The position numbers and the translations under genes were made by a program. The notes beneath the pieces were generated by a model that saw only the letters and a list, made by a program, of their open reading frames with translations, was not told the origin of the DNA and searched no databases. A stretch of 64,000 nucleotides of DNA from Paenibacillus glycanilyticus NBRC 16618 (GTDB taxonomy: Bacteria; Bacillota; Bacilli; Paenibacillales; Paenibacillaceae): NCBI RefSeq assembly GCF_004000805.1, contig NZ_BILY01000027.1, forward strand, positions 1 to 64,000. The letters run 5' to 3'. Below, piece after piece: positions 25,126 through 33,282 of the stretch; the stretch's first letter is position 1; each line of letters opens with the position of its first letter.

Positions 25126-25904
25126 AGCGACTCCGATTGCTTGACGAATAGCCAGTTCCGGCCGTCACGGCGTTCAATCTCTACCGGAACATCAAAGAAA
25201 CGGCTCATTCGCTCTGAGGTTAAAACATCGTTAGTCGCTCCCGCAGCAAAAACTTCACCTTGCTTAATCAACAGCGTATGACTGAAACAAGGCAATATTT
25301 CTTCCACATGATGCGTGACGTATATAATGGTAGGGCCGTCTTTCGCCACCTTATGAATCATGGACAATAGCTGCTCGCGCGCAAAAACGTCAAGTCCCGT
25401 GCATGGCTCGTCCAGGATAAGCAGCTTCGGTTTTGCCATTAATGCCCTTGCGATCAGGACGCGCTGCCGCTCGCCTTGCGACATCGTATCGTAAGTGCGT
25501 TCAGCCAAATAAGCGCAGCCCAGACTCGTCAGCAAAGCCAACGCCTGGTCTCGATCGGCTTCATTTGTATGATCGTAAAGACCAATCGTGGCGAACTTTC
25601 CGCTTAACACAATTTTAATGGCATTTTCGCTGCCGTACAGCTTTTGCTGAAGCGAGGTACTTACCCAGCCGATGCTTTTGCGCAGCTCGCGTAAATCGTA
25701 TTCCCCGAATTTTTTGCCAAGCACCGAAAGCTGTCCGCTCGTTGGCCAAATATAGCCGTTAATCATATTGAGAAGTGTTGTTTTCCCGGATCCGTTCAAG
25801 CCCAGCAAGCACCAATGCTCGTTTGGCTGAACCTTCCAATTAATATCGCGAAGGACCTGCTTGTCCCCACGTTCCCAGCTAGCCTGCTGAATATCAATAA
25901 CCAT
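25110..25904 (-). CDS. ABC transporter ATP-binding protein (YlmA-like)
   Basis: This 264-residue ABC ATPase has Walker A GLNGSGKTT, signature MSQGERQRVLIARAL and Walker B LLILDEPCTGLD, with an H-loop (YVTHH). The ATG at 25904 lies 8 bases after GGGAGGG; an upstream in-frame ATG would place that site inside the gene. It resembles B. subtilis YlmA, an orphan ABC protein. No permease is next to it. It is followed by the membrane hydrolase, so a partner is not obvious. Confidence 0.85.
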   Translation of the reverse strand: MVIDIQQASWERGDKQVLRDINWKVQPNEHWCLLGLNGSGKTTLLNMINGYIWPTSGQLSVLGKKFGEYDLRELRKSIGWVSTSLQQKLYGSENAIKIVLSGKFATIGLYDHTNEADRDQALALLTSLGCAYLAERTYDTMSQGERQRVLIARALMAKPKLLILDEPCTGLDVFAREQLLSMIHKVAKDGPTIIYVTHHVEEILPCFSHTLLIKQGEVFAAGATNDVLTSERMSRFFDVPVEIERRDGRNWLFVKQSESLWNSN

Positions 25905-26015
25905 CGGTTGTTCCCTCCCATACATCTATAAATTATAGGTAAAATCGGGCAGAGCGGCAATCCAAAGTTATTGACAGTCCATTAATACTTTTCCGTATGT
26001 ACGATTGGAGAACAT

Positions 26016-26052
26016 AAAAAAGGCCTGGCAGCAATTGCTGCCAAGGCCAATT
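26016..26052 (-). terminator. Terminator after the 26055 membrane-protein gene
   Basis: A minus-strand hairpin GGCCTTGGCAGC-AATT-GCTGCCAGGCC is followed by six T. It lies between the 148-residue membrane protein and the ABC ATPase gene. Confidence 0.85.
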
Positions 26053-26054
26053 CT

Positions 26055-26501
26055 TCAGGTGACCGCATAATAAAATGGAACGATAACTAATGAAAGCAAT
26101 ACAGCGATAAGACCAATTGCCATCGCCCAGCCCCCAAGCGCCCTTGCTCCCTGACGGAAAGCAATAAAGCCCAGTACGGCTGAAGTGATGCCCAGCACCA
26201 CCGGCCACAGGAACCAGGATGCTGCCGCAAATACAAGCGCTACCCAGCCAAGGGCTGTTCCCCCGGACTCCACAGCATCTGCCGCTTCTTCGATTTTCTG
26301 TTCTCTCGGTACATAGGAGACTGGACTGCCCACAGCGAAATCCGCTGCCATCTCTTCGTGGACGTTGCCCACGTTGTTCTCGTTAGCCCATTCTTCCACT
26401 TTACCGCCGTTTAAGTCAGGCATTGCATTTGGCGCAGACACTTCGTATTGCGGATAATCGTTCTTGTGACGATCCGTGATTTTTACGCCTCGTTGATCCA
26501 T
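26055..26501 (-). CDS. Membrane protein with two C-terminal hydrophobic segments
   Basis: This 148-residue protein has a charged N-terminal half (about residues 1-78) and two long hydrophobic helices with GxxAFRQGARALGGWAM between them (about 108-122). The hairpin layout resembles DUF4190-type proteins found in Gram-positive bacteria. The gene sits between DUF1540 and ABC genes. Function is unknown. Overlapping reading frames in this stretch are shadows of this gene. Confidence 0.6.
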   Translation of the reverse strand: MDQRGVKITDRHKNDYPQYEVSAPNAMPDLNGGKVEEWANENNVGNVHEEMAADFAVGSPVSYVPREQKIEEAADAVESGGTALGWVALVFAAASWFLWPVVLGITSAVLGFIAFRQGARALGGWAMAIGLIAVLLSLVIVPFYYAVT

Positions 26502-26507
26502 TCCCCG

Positions 26508-26714
26508 TCACTCCTTCGGTTTAAAAGTGTGGCAGCAGGTAGCGGATGATTCTGTAGCTTGATCCTGATGGTAAAGCCCAAGATCATCAGCTGCGAATTC
26601 TTCGTTGAAGTCTGCATGCTGATCAATATCGATGGAAATGGCATCAGCATTGCAATTGTTGCCCTCTTTCCAGAAGGCGCAATTGGACACGCTGCAGGTT
26701 ACACCTTTCGGCAT
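26508..26714 (-). CDS. DUF1540 domain protein
   Basis: This 68-residue Cys-rich protein shows the DUF1540 pattern: VTCSVSNCAFW, NNCNADAISID and a closing TCCHTF, so a metal site formed by cysteines is likely. The ATG at 26714 has GGAGGTG 8 bases upstream, so the extended upstream frame is not used. Proteins of this family are widespread in spore formers with no fixed function. The 26055 gene starts 6 bases downstream and the two are probably cotranscribed. Confidence 0.82.
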   Translation of the reverse strand: MPKGVTCSVSNCAFWKEGNNCNADAISIDIDQHADFNEEFAADDLGLYHQDQATESSATCCHTFKPKE

Positions 26715-26768
26715 AAAAAAATCACCTCCGATATCAAGTTTCCCTGATCGAAAGTGATTCATTCCGTC

Positions 26769-27269
26769 CTATTTTTGCCCCTGCATACGGCGCTGGGTCA
26801 TGTAATCATTCTCATAATAAGCCAGCTCGTCGCGGAGCTCTTCGTAAATTTTCGAAACGCTCAGGACGATGTTACGCGCTTCGCGGATAGGCTTGAACCG
26901 GAAACGGATGGCGTCTTGTCCGGTGTAAGCATAACGGCCGTCTTCCGAATAACATTCATTCTTCGGATAGAAGAAGGCATTCACGCACTGATGATAAACA
27001 TCGTACAAGGCGCGTTCAGCAAAATCGTTATCGAAATTTGGCCGTCTGAGCAGTACTCCAAGTTTCTCAACCGAGACTTCAGAGAAGACCAACAGATGTC
27101 TCAAATCAGACAAGAGGCCTTTGTAGAACGTTTGTGCTTCATCTCCAGTCTCTTCGCCGATTAATTGGTTCAGCGAATACTGGTTAAGAAACGTTTCCAA
27201 TTGATTAATTGCATCTTTTAACTTTGTACGCGATGTTTCACTAAGCGACTTCGCATTGGTCGATGGCAT
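26769..27269 (-). CDS. ypuI: YpuI-like DUF3907 protein
   Basis: This 166-residue helical protein has YPKNECYSEDGRYAYTGQDAIRF near residues 100-122, a stretch I recognise from the YpuI (DUF3907) family of Bacillales. No signal or membrane segment is visible. Function in the cell is unknown. It starts 118 bases from a divergent subtilase gene. Identification rests on remembered family character. Confidence 0.7.
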   Translation of the reverse strand: MPSTNAKSLSETSRTKLKDAINQLETFLNQYSLNQLIGEETGDEAQTFYKGLLSDLRHLLVFSEVSVEKLGVLLRRPNFDNDFAERALYDVYHQCVNAFFYPKNECYSEDGRYAYTGQDAIRFRFKPIREARNIVLSVSKIYEELRDELAYYENDYMTQRRMQGQK

Positions 27270-27456
27270 AGGTAGTTCCCCTTTCTTCTACTACAACAAA
27301 AAAACTAAGGCATCAACAACATGATACCACAAATTACATTCGTTTGGTACTGGCGGTTCAGACATTGTTCGGCGCATATTTTCGGCCATGCGATGCGCAA
27401 CCTATCCATTAGCGTTGCAACTAAGCTGGCAAAGCGATGAAGGGACGAAAGAAACA

Positions 27457-29328
27457 ATGAATGCGAGAAAATGGGTTGGTCTTTGTGCCATTATAGCACT
27501 GGTAGCCATTGTTGTACCCGGTACGCGATATATTTTCAATGACCGGAAAGCTCCTGAATCCGAAGTAAGAAATTTCTCGGCGCATCAGGAAAAAACATTG
27601 AAAGTGAAAACTTTAAACAAGGATATGGACGCTACCGCTCTTCTCTGTACGACGGAATGCAGCAAGGAATTCCGCAAGCTAATGAACAGCGACACCAAAA
27701 AGGGCGTAATGAAGGCGCAGTCGGATAAAGTAGCCCATTTGATGAACATGCATAAGCATATGGTCTACATCAGCTGGATCAACGGAAATCGAAGCGTAGA
27801 CCGCGGCGCTCTCCCGGACAAAACAGCGGCGCAATATGTGGAAGAAGCCAAGGCTAAGGTAAAAGCCAGCCAGCCTTATCACTCCAAGCCGTTTATGAGC
27901 GAAACCGGCAGCCGGTACATGGTGCTTGGAGTGCCTAGCGGGAAAAATAACGGCATTGGTGTCGTAGGCGTCATCAATCAGGATATCGTGATGCAGGTCG
28001 AGCGCCATCAAAAACGGAATTTACGGCTTGTTCCTTATCCTGCTGAAGGCAACTACCGAGTCGAATCGGTGGAACCTAATACCAACCGCGAAACGACTGT
28101 ACGGGATGGCGAAGACAACGGCAATGCCAGCCATTATCATGTCAAGGATGTGGTTGTACATTTCCAGGATAAGCTGACAAACCAGCAATTAGAACAAATC
28201 AAACAAAAAATCAATGCCGAGAAAATTCAGCGCGTTGGCGATACCTATGTATTCCGTTCCAAGAACATGGATGCCGATAGAATGGTTCATTATTTCCAAA
28301 AATCTTGGAAAACCGAATACGTGGAGCCTCATTATCTGTACCTGACGAATGAAACGGCCGCGTCCGATAACACAGCCGACATCATCACTCCTAACGATGC
28401 CCTATATTCCCAATACCAGTGGAATCTGCCTTCCATCGAAACCGAAAAAGGCTGGGGCTTATCCAAAGGCAATGACAAGGTTATCGTTGCTATTCTGGAT
28501 ACCGGCGTCCAAGCCGATCATCCGGATTTGAAGGGCAAGCTGCTCAATGGCACAAACATTGTGGATACAAATGCCGCTCCGAATGACGATGTTGGTCATG
28601 GTACCCATGTGGCAGGTATTATTGGCGCAACCGTCAACAATGGCGAAGGTGTTGCGGGCATCTCCTGGTATAACAAAATTATGCCGGTTAAAGTGCTCGA
28701 CAGCAGCGGCGCAGGCTCTACCTATTCGGTTGCGCAAGGGATCATATGGGCTACCGACCATGGCGCCAAAGTTATTAATATGAGTCTTGGCAACTATGCG
28801 CAGGCCGAATTCCTGCATGATGCGATTAAGTATGCCTACGATCATGACGTCGTGATGGTTGCGGCAAGCGGCAATGACAATACCGACCGGCCTGGTTACC
28901 CGGCCGCATATCCGGAAGTTTTTGCCGTTGCGGCAACGGATGCGTCGAAAAACAAAGCTTCGTTCTCGAATTTCGGCGATTACATTGACGTAGCAGCGCC
29001 TGGCGACAGCATCGCCAGCACTTATCCGGGCAGCCAATATGCGGCGTTGTCTGGCACCTCTATGGCCAGCCCGCACGTAGCGGCATTAGCCGGCTTGATT
29101 CGCTCCATTAACCCTGACCTCAACAATGAAGAGGTTATGGACATTATGCGCAAATCGGCTATTGACCTTGGCAACAAGGGTAAAGACAACTATTTCGGCT
29201 ACGGTCTGATTGACGTCGACAAAGCTCTGAAGGCAGCATCAAACTACACCACTGCCCTGCAGAACTTCCCAAGTCAAACCGAACGTCGCCTGGAAGCGAT
29301 TAGCCGGCGGTATAGCGCTGGCAGCTAA
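27457..29328 (+). CDS. Secreted subtilisin-like serine protease (S8) with long N-terminal region
   Basis: I start this at the ATG at 27457, giving 623 residues, because the hydrophobic signal/anchor (about residues 6-22) then lies at the N terminus; an upstream in-frame ATG adds 23 residues. The S8 catalytic triad is Asp348 (AILDTGVQADHPD), His381 (VGHGTHVAGI) and Ser535 (LSGTSMASPH). Residues about 215-300 resemble a subtilase propeptide. Residues about 35-190 form an extra region with strands such as MVLGVPSGKNNGIGVVGVINQD, possibly a Cache/PDC-like fold. A basic tail follows the protease core. It is probably exported and activated by propeptide cleavage. Interpretation of the N-terminal region is uncertain. 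Confidence 0.88.
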   Translation: MNARKWVGLCAIIALVAIVVPGTRYIFNDRKAPESEVRNFSAHQEKTLKVKTLNKDMDATALLCTTECSKEFRKLMNSDTKKGVMKAQSDKVAHLMNMHKHMVYISWINGNRSVDRGALPDKTAAQYVEEAKAKVKASQPYHSKPFMSETGSRYMVLGVPSGKNNGIGVVGVINQDIVMQVERHQKRNLRLVPYPAEGNYRVESVEPNTNRETTVRDGEDNGNASHYHVKDVVVHFQDKLTNQQLEQIKQKINAEKIQRVGDTYVFRSKNMDADRMVHYFQKSWKTEYVEPHYLYLTNETAASDNTADIITPNDALYSQYQWNLPSIETEKGWGLSKGNDKVIVAILDTGVQADHPDLKGKLLNGTNIVDTNAAPNDDVGHGTHVAGIIGATVNNGEGVAGISWYNKIMPVKVLDSSGAGSTYSVAQGIIWATDHGAKVINMSLGNYAQAEFLHDAIKYAYDHDVVMVAASGNDNTDRPGYPAAYPEVFAVAATDASKNKASFSNFGDYIDVAAPGDSIASTYPGSQYAALSGTSMASPHVAALAGLIRSINPDLNNEEVMDIMRKSAIDLGNKGKDNYFGYGLIDVDKALKAASNYTTALQNFPSQTERRLEAISRRYSAGS

Positions 29329-29340
29329 GAACGGCAGTTC

Positions 29341-29429
29341 GCTCGGGATGGAAAGTATGAAGCTCACAGCAGATTGCTCGGGATGGAAAGTATGAAGCTC
29401 ACAGCGGATTGCTCGGGATGGGCAGTATG
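29341..29429. repeat. 35-bp tandem repeat, two copies plus a partial third
   Basis: Copy 1 is 29341-29375 and copy 2 is 29376-29410, differing at one base (cagATT versus cGGATT). A third unit starting at 29411 keeps GCTCGGGATG and AGTATG. Each begins GCTCGGGATGGAAAGTATG. The third unit runs into a hairpin. This lies 12 bases after the subtilase stop. Confidence 0.95.
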
Positions 29430-29457
29430 TTCTTCCTGATTGGAAACATACTTGCCC
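29420..29457. other. Hairpin after the tandem repeat
   Basis: GGGCAGTATGTT and AACATACTTGCCC pair over 12 bp with one bulge across a 12-base loop. There is no strong T-run after it, so it may be an RNA-stability structure or repeat product rather than a terminator. Confidence 0.6.
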
Positions 29458-29494
29458 TTACCCTCGACACCCGCCGTTCAATTTATATATAAAA

Positions 29495-29533
29495 ATGGAA
29501 GCATCCTCTGGCTTTTCGCCGAGGATGCTTTTA
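29495..29533 (+). terminator. Terminator after the subtilase gene
   Basis: GCATCCTC (29501-29508) and GAGGATGC (29521-29528), with TTTTACTTTT after, fit an intrinsic terminator for the subtilase transcript. Confidence 0.8.
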
Positions 29534-29551
29534 CTTTTAACCTGCTGCTCA

Positions 29552-29740
29552 CCTTGCACGAAATACAGTATAATTAGCTCGTTTAGGCTTGTATTAGGAA
29601 TTATGTTGTATGAAATACAGTATATTTCGCCAAGCCAGCTATTTTTAAGTCATTGCGCGAAGATATCCTGCATTTATTGCAGTGTATCTCCCCTTCTCTT
29701 GTTGCTACCCTGTAATATCCTGTATTTTATGCGACGTAGC
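29552..29740. repeat. Four degenerate inverted copies of an ATAAAATACAGGATATT-like motif
   Basis: Two copies read forward (GAAATACAGTATAATTAGC, about 29559-29578, and TGAAATACAGTATATTTCGCC, about 29610-29631). Two read on the reverse strand (at about 29657-29680 and 29710-29737); as reverse complement these give ATAAATGCAGGATATCTTCGC and CATAAAATACAGGATATTAC. The consensus is roughly A-AAATA-CAG-ATATT. Copies occur as opposite pairs within 190 bases that contain no gene. They resemble a short dispersed repeat, but genome-wide copies cannot be checked here. Confidence 0.75.
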
Positions 29741-30000
29741 CTGGCTGCCATTATGTAATTAGCTATACCTAGCGGTGAAGCCTTGCGAGGCAACCTTCGG
29801 TTTGAGGTAAATAAGCGTAAGCTCCCTTGGAATAAGCAAGTGGAGCTTATTTGTTGTCGTGCAGGACAAGGGCTGGCGATAAAGGAGGGAAAGGAGTACT
29901 CTTGAGAAGCGAAGCGTCCGCCGTAGACAATAGCGGTCGAAAGAGCTACTCCAGCCCCGACGATCCAACGGCCAACCACCTAAATTTTCCGCAATAAGCA
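29741..30000. other. Gene-free stretch between repeats and rnpB terminator
   Basis: No convincing gene was seen. A hairpin AAGCTCC (about 29820) with GGAGCTT (about 29850) on the plus strand, followed by ATTTGTTG, could be a weak terminator. The remainder (29860-30000) is GC-rich and shows no clear function or start site. Confidence 0.5.
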
Positions 30001-30001
30001 A

Positions 30002-30033
30002 CAAAAAAGCCTCCCGGCGAATGCCAGGAGGCG
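30002..30033 (-). terminator. Terminator of the RNase P RNA gene
   Basis: On the minus strand GCCTCCTGGC-ATTC-GCCGGGAGGC is followed by six T. It sits 18 bases after the end of the rnpB pairing. Confidence 0.9.
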
Positions 30034-30050
30034 TAATTTGTTGTCCGTTG

Positions 30051-30461
30051 CGGAAAGTTTGCCGTAAGCCGGGTTCTGTGCTTCTAGTGGTCATAACGGG
30101 AACGACCCTCCCACGGGCGAAGCGACAATCATCTATCTAGGCTGTTTATTGCTAAACAGCTCAAGCAACCAACCCGAACGAGCCTCGGGCTAAGGCTGCA
30201 GCTCTAGGCTGCTACGTTCTCTCGGTCTTGCTCCAAGTGGGGTTTACCAGGAATATAGTCACCCATACTCCTCGTGGTCTCTTACACCACGGTTCCACCC
30301 TTGCCTGTGCCGGCGTAAACCAGCCATCGGCGGTCCATTTCTGTGGCACTATCCTTCAGCTCGCGCTGACTGGACGTTATCCAGCACCCTGCCCTGTGGA
30401 GCCCGGACTTTCCTCTCGCGGCAACAAGGCCGCCAGCGATTGTCTGTCAAACTTTCCGATG
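30051..30461 (-). ncRNA. rnpB: RNase P RNA, class A type
   Basis: The minus strand contains the RNase P core: GAGGAAAGTCCGGGCTCC near the start, GGGCAGGGTGCTGGATAACG, AGTGCCACAGAAA, GGTAAACCCC, then CTAGATAGATGATTGTCGC and ACAGAACCCGGCTTACGGC at the end. The terminal helix P1 (CGGAAAGTTTG with CAAACTTTCCG, 30448-30458 and 30051-30061) closes the molecule at about 410 bases. The landmarks match E. coli-like class A rather than the B. subtilis class B sequence (GAGGAAAGTCCATGCTCGC). A promoter and terminator flank it. RNase P cuts 5' leaders from tRNA precursors. Confidence 0.95.
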
Positions 30462-30469
30462 CACGAATA

Positions 30470-30498
30470 AGTATACAGGGTATTTTACAAAACCTCAA
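30470..30498 (-). promoter_or_regulatory. Sigma-A promoter of rnpB
   Basis: TTGAGG (30493-30498) and TATACT (30470-30475) on the minus strand are 17 bases apart, placing the transcript start at about 30463, right at the RNase P 5' end. Confidence 0.75.
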
Positions 30499-30519
30499 CC
30501 TGTTTTATCGTCCCAAATG

Positions 30520-31641
30520 CTACACGAACCGGAAAGGCTCCGTATTTATGGAGGAATGAACAGCTTTTGTCTCATATTTCCGTTCCGACAGCTGTTGATT
30601 CAGCCAGTCGGCCACACGCTGCTTCATGATTTTCTCGACATTATGACCTGGATCAATAATGGAAAGACCGTCCGCAAGCGCGTCATGAGCGGTATGATAA
30701 TCGACGTCCCCCGTGATGAGCACATCCGCTCCGGCAAATTGCGCATGACGGGTGTAACGCCCGCCTGAGCCGCCTAAAACGGCTGCTTTCTTAATGACTC
30801 GGTTCGGGTCGCCAACAAGTCTAACATACGGCACCTCGAACACTTCCTTTACCTTTTCGACCAGTTCGCCAAGGGTGACAGGCTGCTCCAGCTTTCCGCT
30901 GCGGCCAAGGCCAAAGGATCTGCCCTTCAGATCAACCGAGTACAGGTCATAGGCTACTTCTTCGTAAGGATGCGCCTTCAGCATGGCCTGCACCACCTTG
31001 CGGTGAACGCTGTGCGGAACAATCGTTTCAATGCGAATTTCCTTCGCTTTTTCCAATTGTCCTTGCTTGCCTATAAACGGATTCGTGCCTTCTCCGGGAA
31101 GGAAAGTTCCCGTCCCTTCGATATTAAAGCTGCAGTGGCTGTAATCGCCGATATGGCCGGCTCCCGCCTGGAACATTGCTTGAAGCACCTTTTCATGCTG
31201 CTCCTCCGGAACAAAAACAACCAGCTTATAGAGCTTATCCGTGTGCACCTCTTCGAGACATTGGCGGCCTTCCGCCTTAATGCCAACCAGGTCTGCCATC
31301 CAATCGTTAATGCCGCCGTCAGCCACATCCAGATTGGTGTGCGAGATATAGACCGCGATATCATTTTTGATCAGCTTCTCGTACAGCCTTCCTGCCGGAG
31401 TTGAGGTATCCAGCTTCGCCAAAGGACGGTATATGATGGCATGATGCGCGATAATAAGCTCCGCTCCGGCAGCGATGGCCTCATCGACAACTTCATCCGT
31501 CACATCCAGCGCTACAATGATTTTCCGGATTTCCTTGTTCAACGTTCCAAGCTGCAGTCCGATTTTATCATTCTCGACCGCATAATGCTTTGGTGCAAGC
31601 TGCTCCATTAGTTGGATGACGGTCTGCCCGTTTGCAAACAT
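30520..31641 (-). CDS. yqfO: Nif3-like dinuclear metal protein (YqfO)
   Basis: This 373-residue protein of the Nif3/DUF34 family shows the metal-site motifs IAHHAI near residues 64-70 and VYISHTNLDVADGG in the N-terminal half, with GD-VDYHTAHDALADG near the C terminus. The inserted middle domain (about residues 130-240) resembles the PII-like insertion of YqfO. It is also annotated as GTP cyclohydrolase I type 2 in databases, but activity of the Bacillus protein is not settled. It overlaps the trmK end by 34 bases and probably forms one unit with it. Confidence 0.9.
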   Translation of the reverse strand: MFANGQTVIQLMEQLAPKHYAVENDKIGLQLGTLNKEIRKIIVALDVTDEVVDEAIAAGAELIIAHHAIIYRPLAKLDTSTPAGRLYEKLIKNDIAVYISHTNLDVADGGINDWMADLVGIKAEGRQCLEEVHTDKLYKLVVFVPEEQHEKVLQAMFQAGAGHIGDYSHCSFNIEGTGTFLPGEGTNPFIGKQGQLEKAKEIRIETIVPHSVHRKVVQAMLKAHPYEEVAYDLYSVDLKGRSFGLGRSGKLEQPVTLGELVEKVKEVFEVPYVRLVGDPNRVIKKAAVLGGSGGRYTRHAQFAGADVLITGDVDYHTAHDALADGLSIIDPGHNVEKIMKQRVADWLNQQLSERKYETKAVHSSINTEPFRFV

Positions 31642-32396
31642 TGAAGCACCTCCTCGATTACATTCATTTCCTCACGGAATTGCTGCTTCTTCTGCTCCGC
31701 TTGCTCGAGATCGGATTGGGACATCTGAGCTACAATCTTGCCAAGCTTATCGAGCTCAAGACGCCACTTTTTGAAGAAGACATCCTGCGGCGCACGAAGC
31801 AGATGCGGCCCCATCCTTTCCAGAATCGCAGCACCTTTCTCTTGATAAGCAGGCAGTGCAAGGAAAGAGGGGTCGTAAACTTCGGAATTTCGCTTCCTCG
31901 ATTTGGCCTCATCATATTTGAAGGCATGCAGCACTTCGTAAATTTTATCGTCTTCCTCCAGAATGGACTCCTCCGCAAGGAACCAATCGCGCTTCAATAA
32001 CCAGCCTCGCACAAACTCTTCGCCGACATTAGGCTGGAGAATCAATTCCTTTACCCCATCCAGCTTTCCGGCTAAATAACCTTCTTCCAAAATGCTGCTC
32101 ATTAAGCTGCCGCCCATGCCCGCAATCGTTACCGTATCGGTCTCCCCAGGCTGCAGGACGGACAACCCGTCCCCGCGGCGGACTTGAAGCTTGCCGGTAA
32201 GGCCCGCATCCGCGGCTTGCTTACGCGCCGCCTCAAACGGACCGGGATTTAGCTCTCCCGCAATGGCAGAGGGAACTCGGCCGGATTGGATCAAATAAAC
32301 CGGAAGCAGCGCGTGGTCGGAACCGATATCCGCTATGCGCGAGCCCGGCGTTACAAAGTCTGCGATTCTTTGCAGACGTCTCGATAATTTCAACAT
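31608..32396 (-). CDS. trmK: tRNA (adenine(22)-N1)-methyltransferase TrmK
   Basis: This 262-residue class I SAM methyltransferase makes m1A22 in tRNA. SAM motif I is IADIGSDHALLP at about residues 21-32, and TVTIAGMGG is the conserved motif near 85-95. I start it at the ATG at 32396, whose A is the last base of the stop of the gene upstream (TAATG). A longer in-frame start would run far into that gene and add unrelated sequence. It matches B. subtilis YqfN in position (next to yqfO). The C-terminal part is helical. Confidence 0.92.
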   Translation of the reverse strand: MLKLSRRLQRIADFVTPGSRIADIGSDHALLPVYLIQSGRVPSAIAGELNPGPFEAARKQAADAGLTGKLQVRRGDGLSVLQPGETDTVTIAGMGGSLMSSILEEGYLAGKLDGVKELILQPNVGEEFVRGWLLKRDWFLAEESILEEDDKIYEVLHAFKYDEAKSRKRNSEVYDPSFLALPAYQEKGAAILERMGPHLLRAPQDVFFKKWRLELDKLGKIVAQMSQSDLEQAEQKKQQFREEMNVIEEVLQCLQTGRPSSN

Positions 32397-33235
32397 TAAG
32401 CAACCCACACCATCCATTGTTTTCGCATAAAGAACAACAGCCCGCCGCCCACAGCAATCTTCAAGAGCAATTGAAGCTGCAGCTGCAGCATAACCGGTTC
32501 TTTCCATACAATCATTTCGTATAACTCCGGCACAAACCATAAAATCGCGCATGCCGCGAATAAAACCATAGCAGCCTGCTTGGACCAACGGTGGACAAAC
32601 CAGCTTGCCCAGCCGAACAGAACCGAAAGCGGCATCCAATAGAGCTGCGATTCATACCACTCCGGCGCGCTCGTAAACTTGGCTAGCAGCCATGCATATA
32701 CCATTATTCCCGCAAGCCAGCCGCAAAGATGCAGCAGCTGGATTCTTGCCGCGATTCCGTACACCACCCAGAACAGCGCGCAAAAACCAAGCATCCCTGC
32801 CTTCCAGCCCCATTCCGTCATCTCGTGCAAATCCAATATGTATAGGCCGGCGCCAAGCATTAACAGCATACCCGCGCCGGTTACAGCAAGCCCGGCTGAC
32901 TCATGGCGTCTTCTCAAACGGGCGCCAAACCACAGCAGACCAATGACGCCAACGGCCGAAACCCCAATTTGCAATAGAGGGTGAAAAACGTTAAAATAAA
33001 GCACAACAAAGGAAATAAAGGTAAAAAAACCAAATGTAAGGAGCCAATGTTTGCCTGAAGCCTGTTGAACGGCCATTACCGCCTTGGCTATCGAATGATT
33101 GGATTCACGCCTTACTTCCTGATCATGATCCATATACAAGTTAAGCAGAAAATCACAATATTGATCCGGCAGCAATTTGCTCCTGCTCCAGTGCTCAATT
33201 TCTCTGACGATAATCTGGCGTCGCTCTTCATTCAT
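32396..33235 (-). CDS. Multi-spanning membrane protein, function unknown
   Basis: This 279-residue protein has an N-terminal charged helical domain (about residues 1-58, starting NEERRQIIVREIEHW) and about seven hydrophobic segments. The stretch LPDQYCDFLLNLYMD may be related to DUF2157-like proteins, but I am not certain. It occupies the place where B. subtilis has cccA between sigA and trmK. Its stop overlaps the trmK start, so translation is coupled. Function is not known. Confidence 0.7.
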   Translation of the reverse strand: MNEERRQIIVREIEHWSRSKLLPDQYCDFLLNLYMDHDQEVRRESNHSIAKAVMAVQQASGKHWLLTFGFFTFISFVVLYFNVFHPLLQIGVSAVGVIGLLWFGARLRRRHESAGLAVTGAGMLLMLGAGLYILDLHEMTEWGWKAGMLGFCALFWVVYGIAARIQLLHLCGWLAGIMVYAWLLAKFTSAPEWYESQLYWMPLSVLFGWASWFVHRWSKQAAMVLFAACAILWFVPELYEMIVWKEPVMLQLQLQLLLKIAVGGGLLFFMRKQWMVWVA

Positions 33236-33282
33236 ATGCCTTATGTTATCCTCTCAGGTAGAATGACGATAGGTTCAATTGG

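Noticed and set aside
25933..26208. Minus-strand frame overlapping the 26055 gene
   Set aside because: It runs through the terminator hairpin and is Arg/Ser-rich, while the other frame gives two clean membrane helices.
29341..29457. CRISPR array
   Set aside because: The repeats are contiguous with no spacers, so it is a simple tandem repeat.
29674..30094. Two overlapping minus-strand frames of about 100 codons
   Set aside because: They cross the inverted repeats and the rnpB terminator and have no ribosome-binding site or homologous features, so they are not real genes.
30520..33235. Long trmK start giving 343 residues
   Set aside because: The extra N-terminal part is the membrane-protein gene read in another frame; the ATG at 32396 is directly coupled to that gene's stop.
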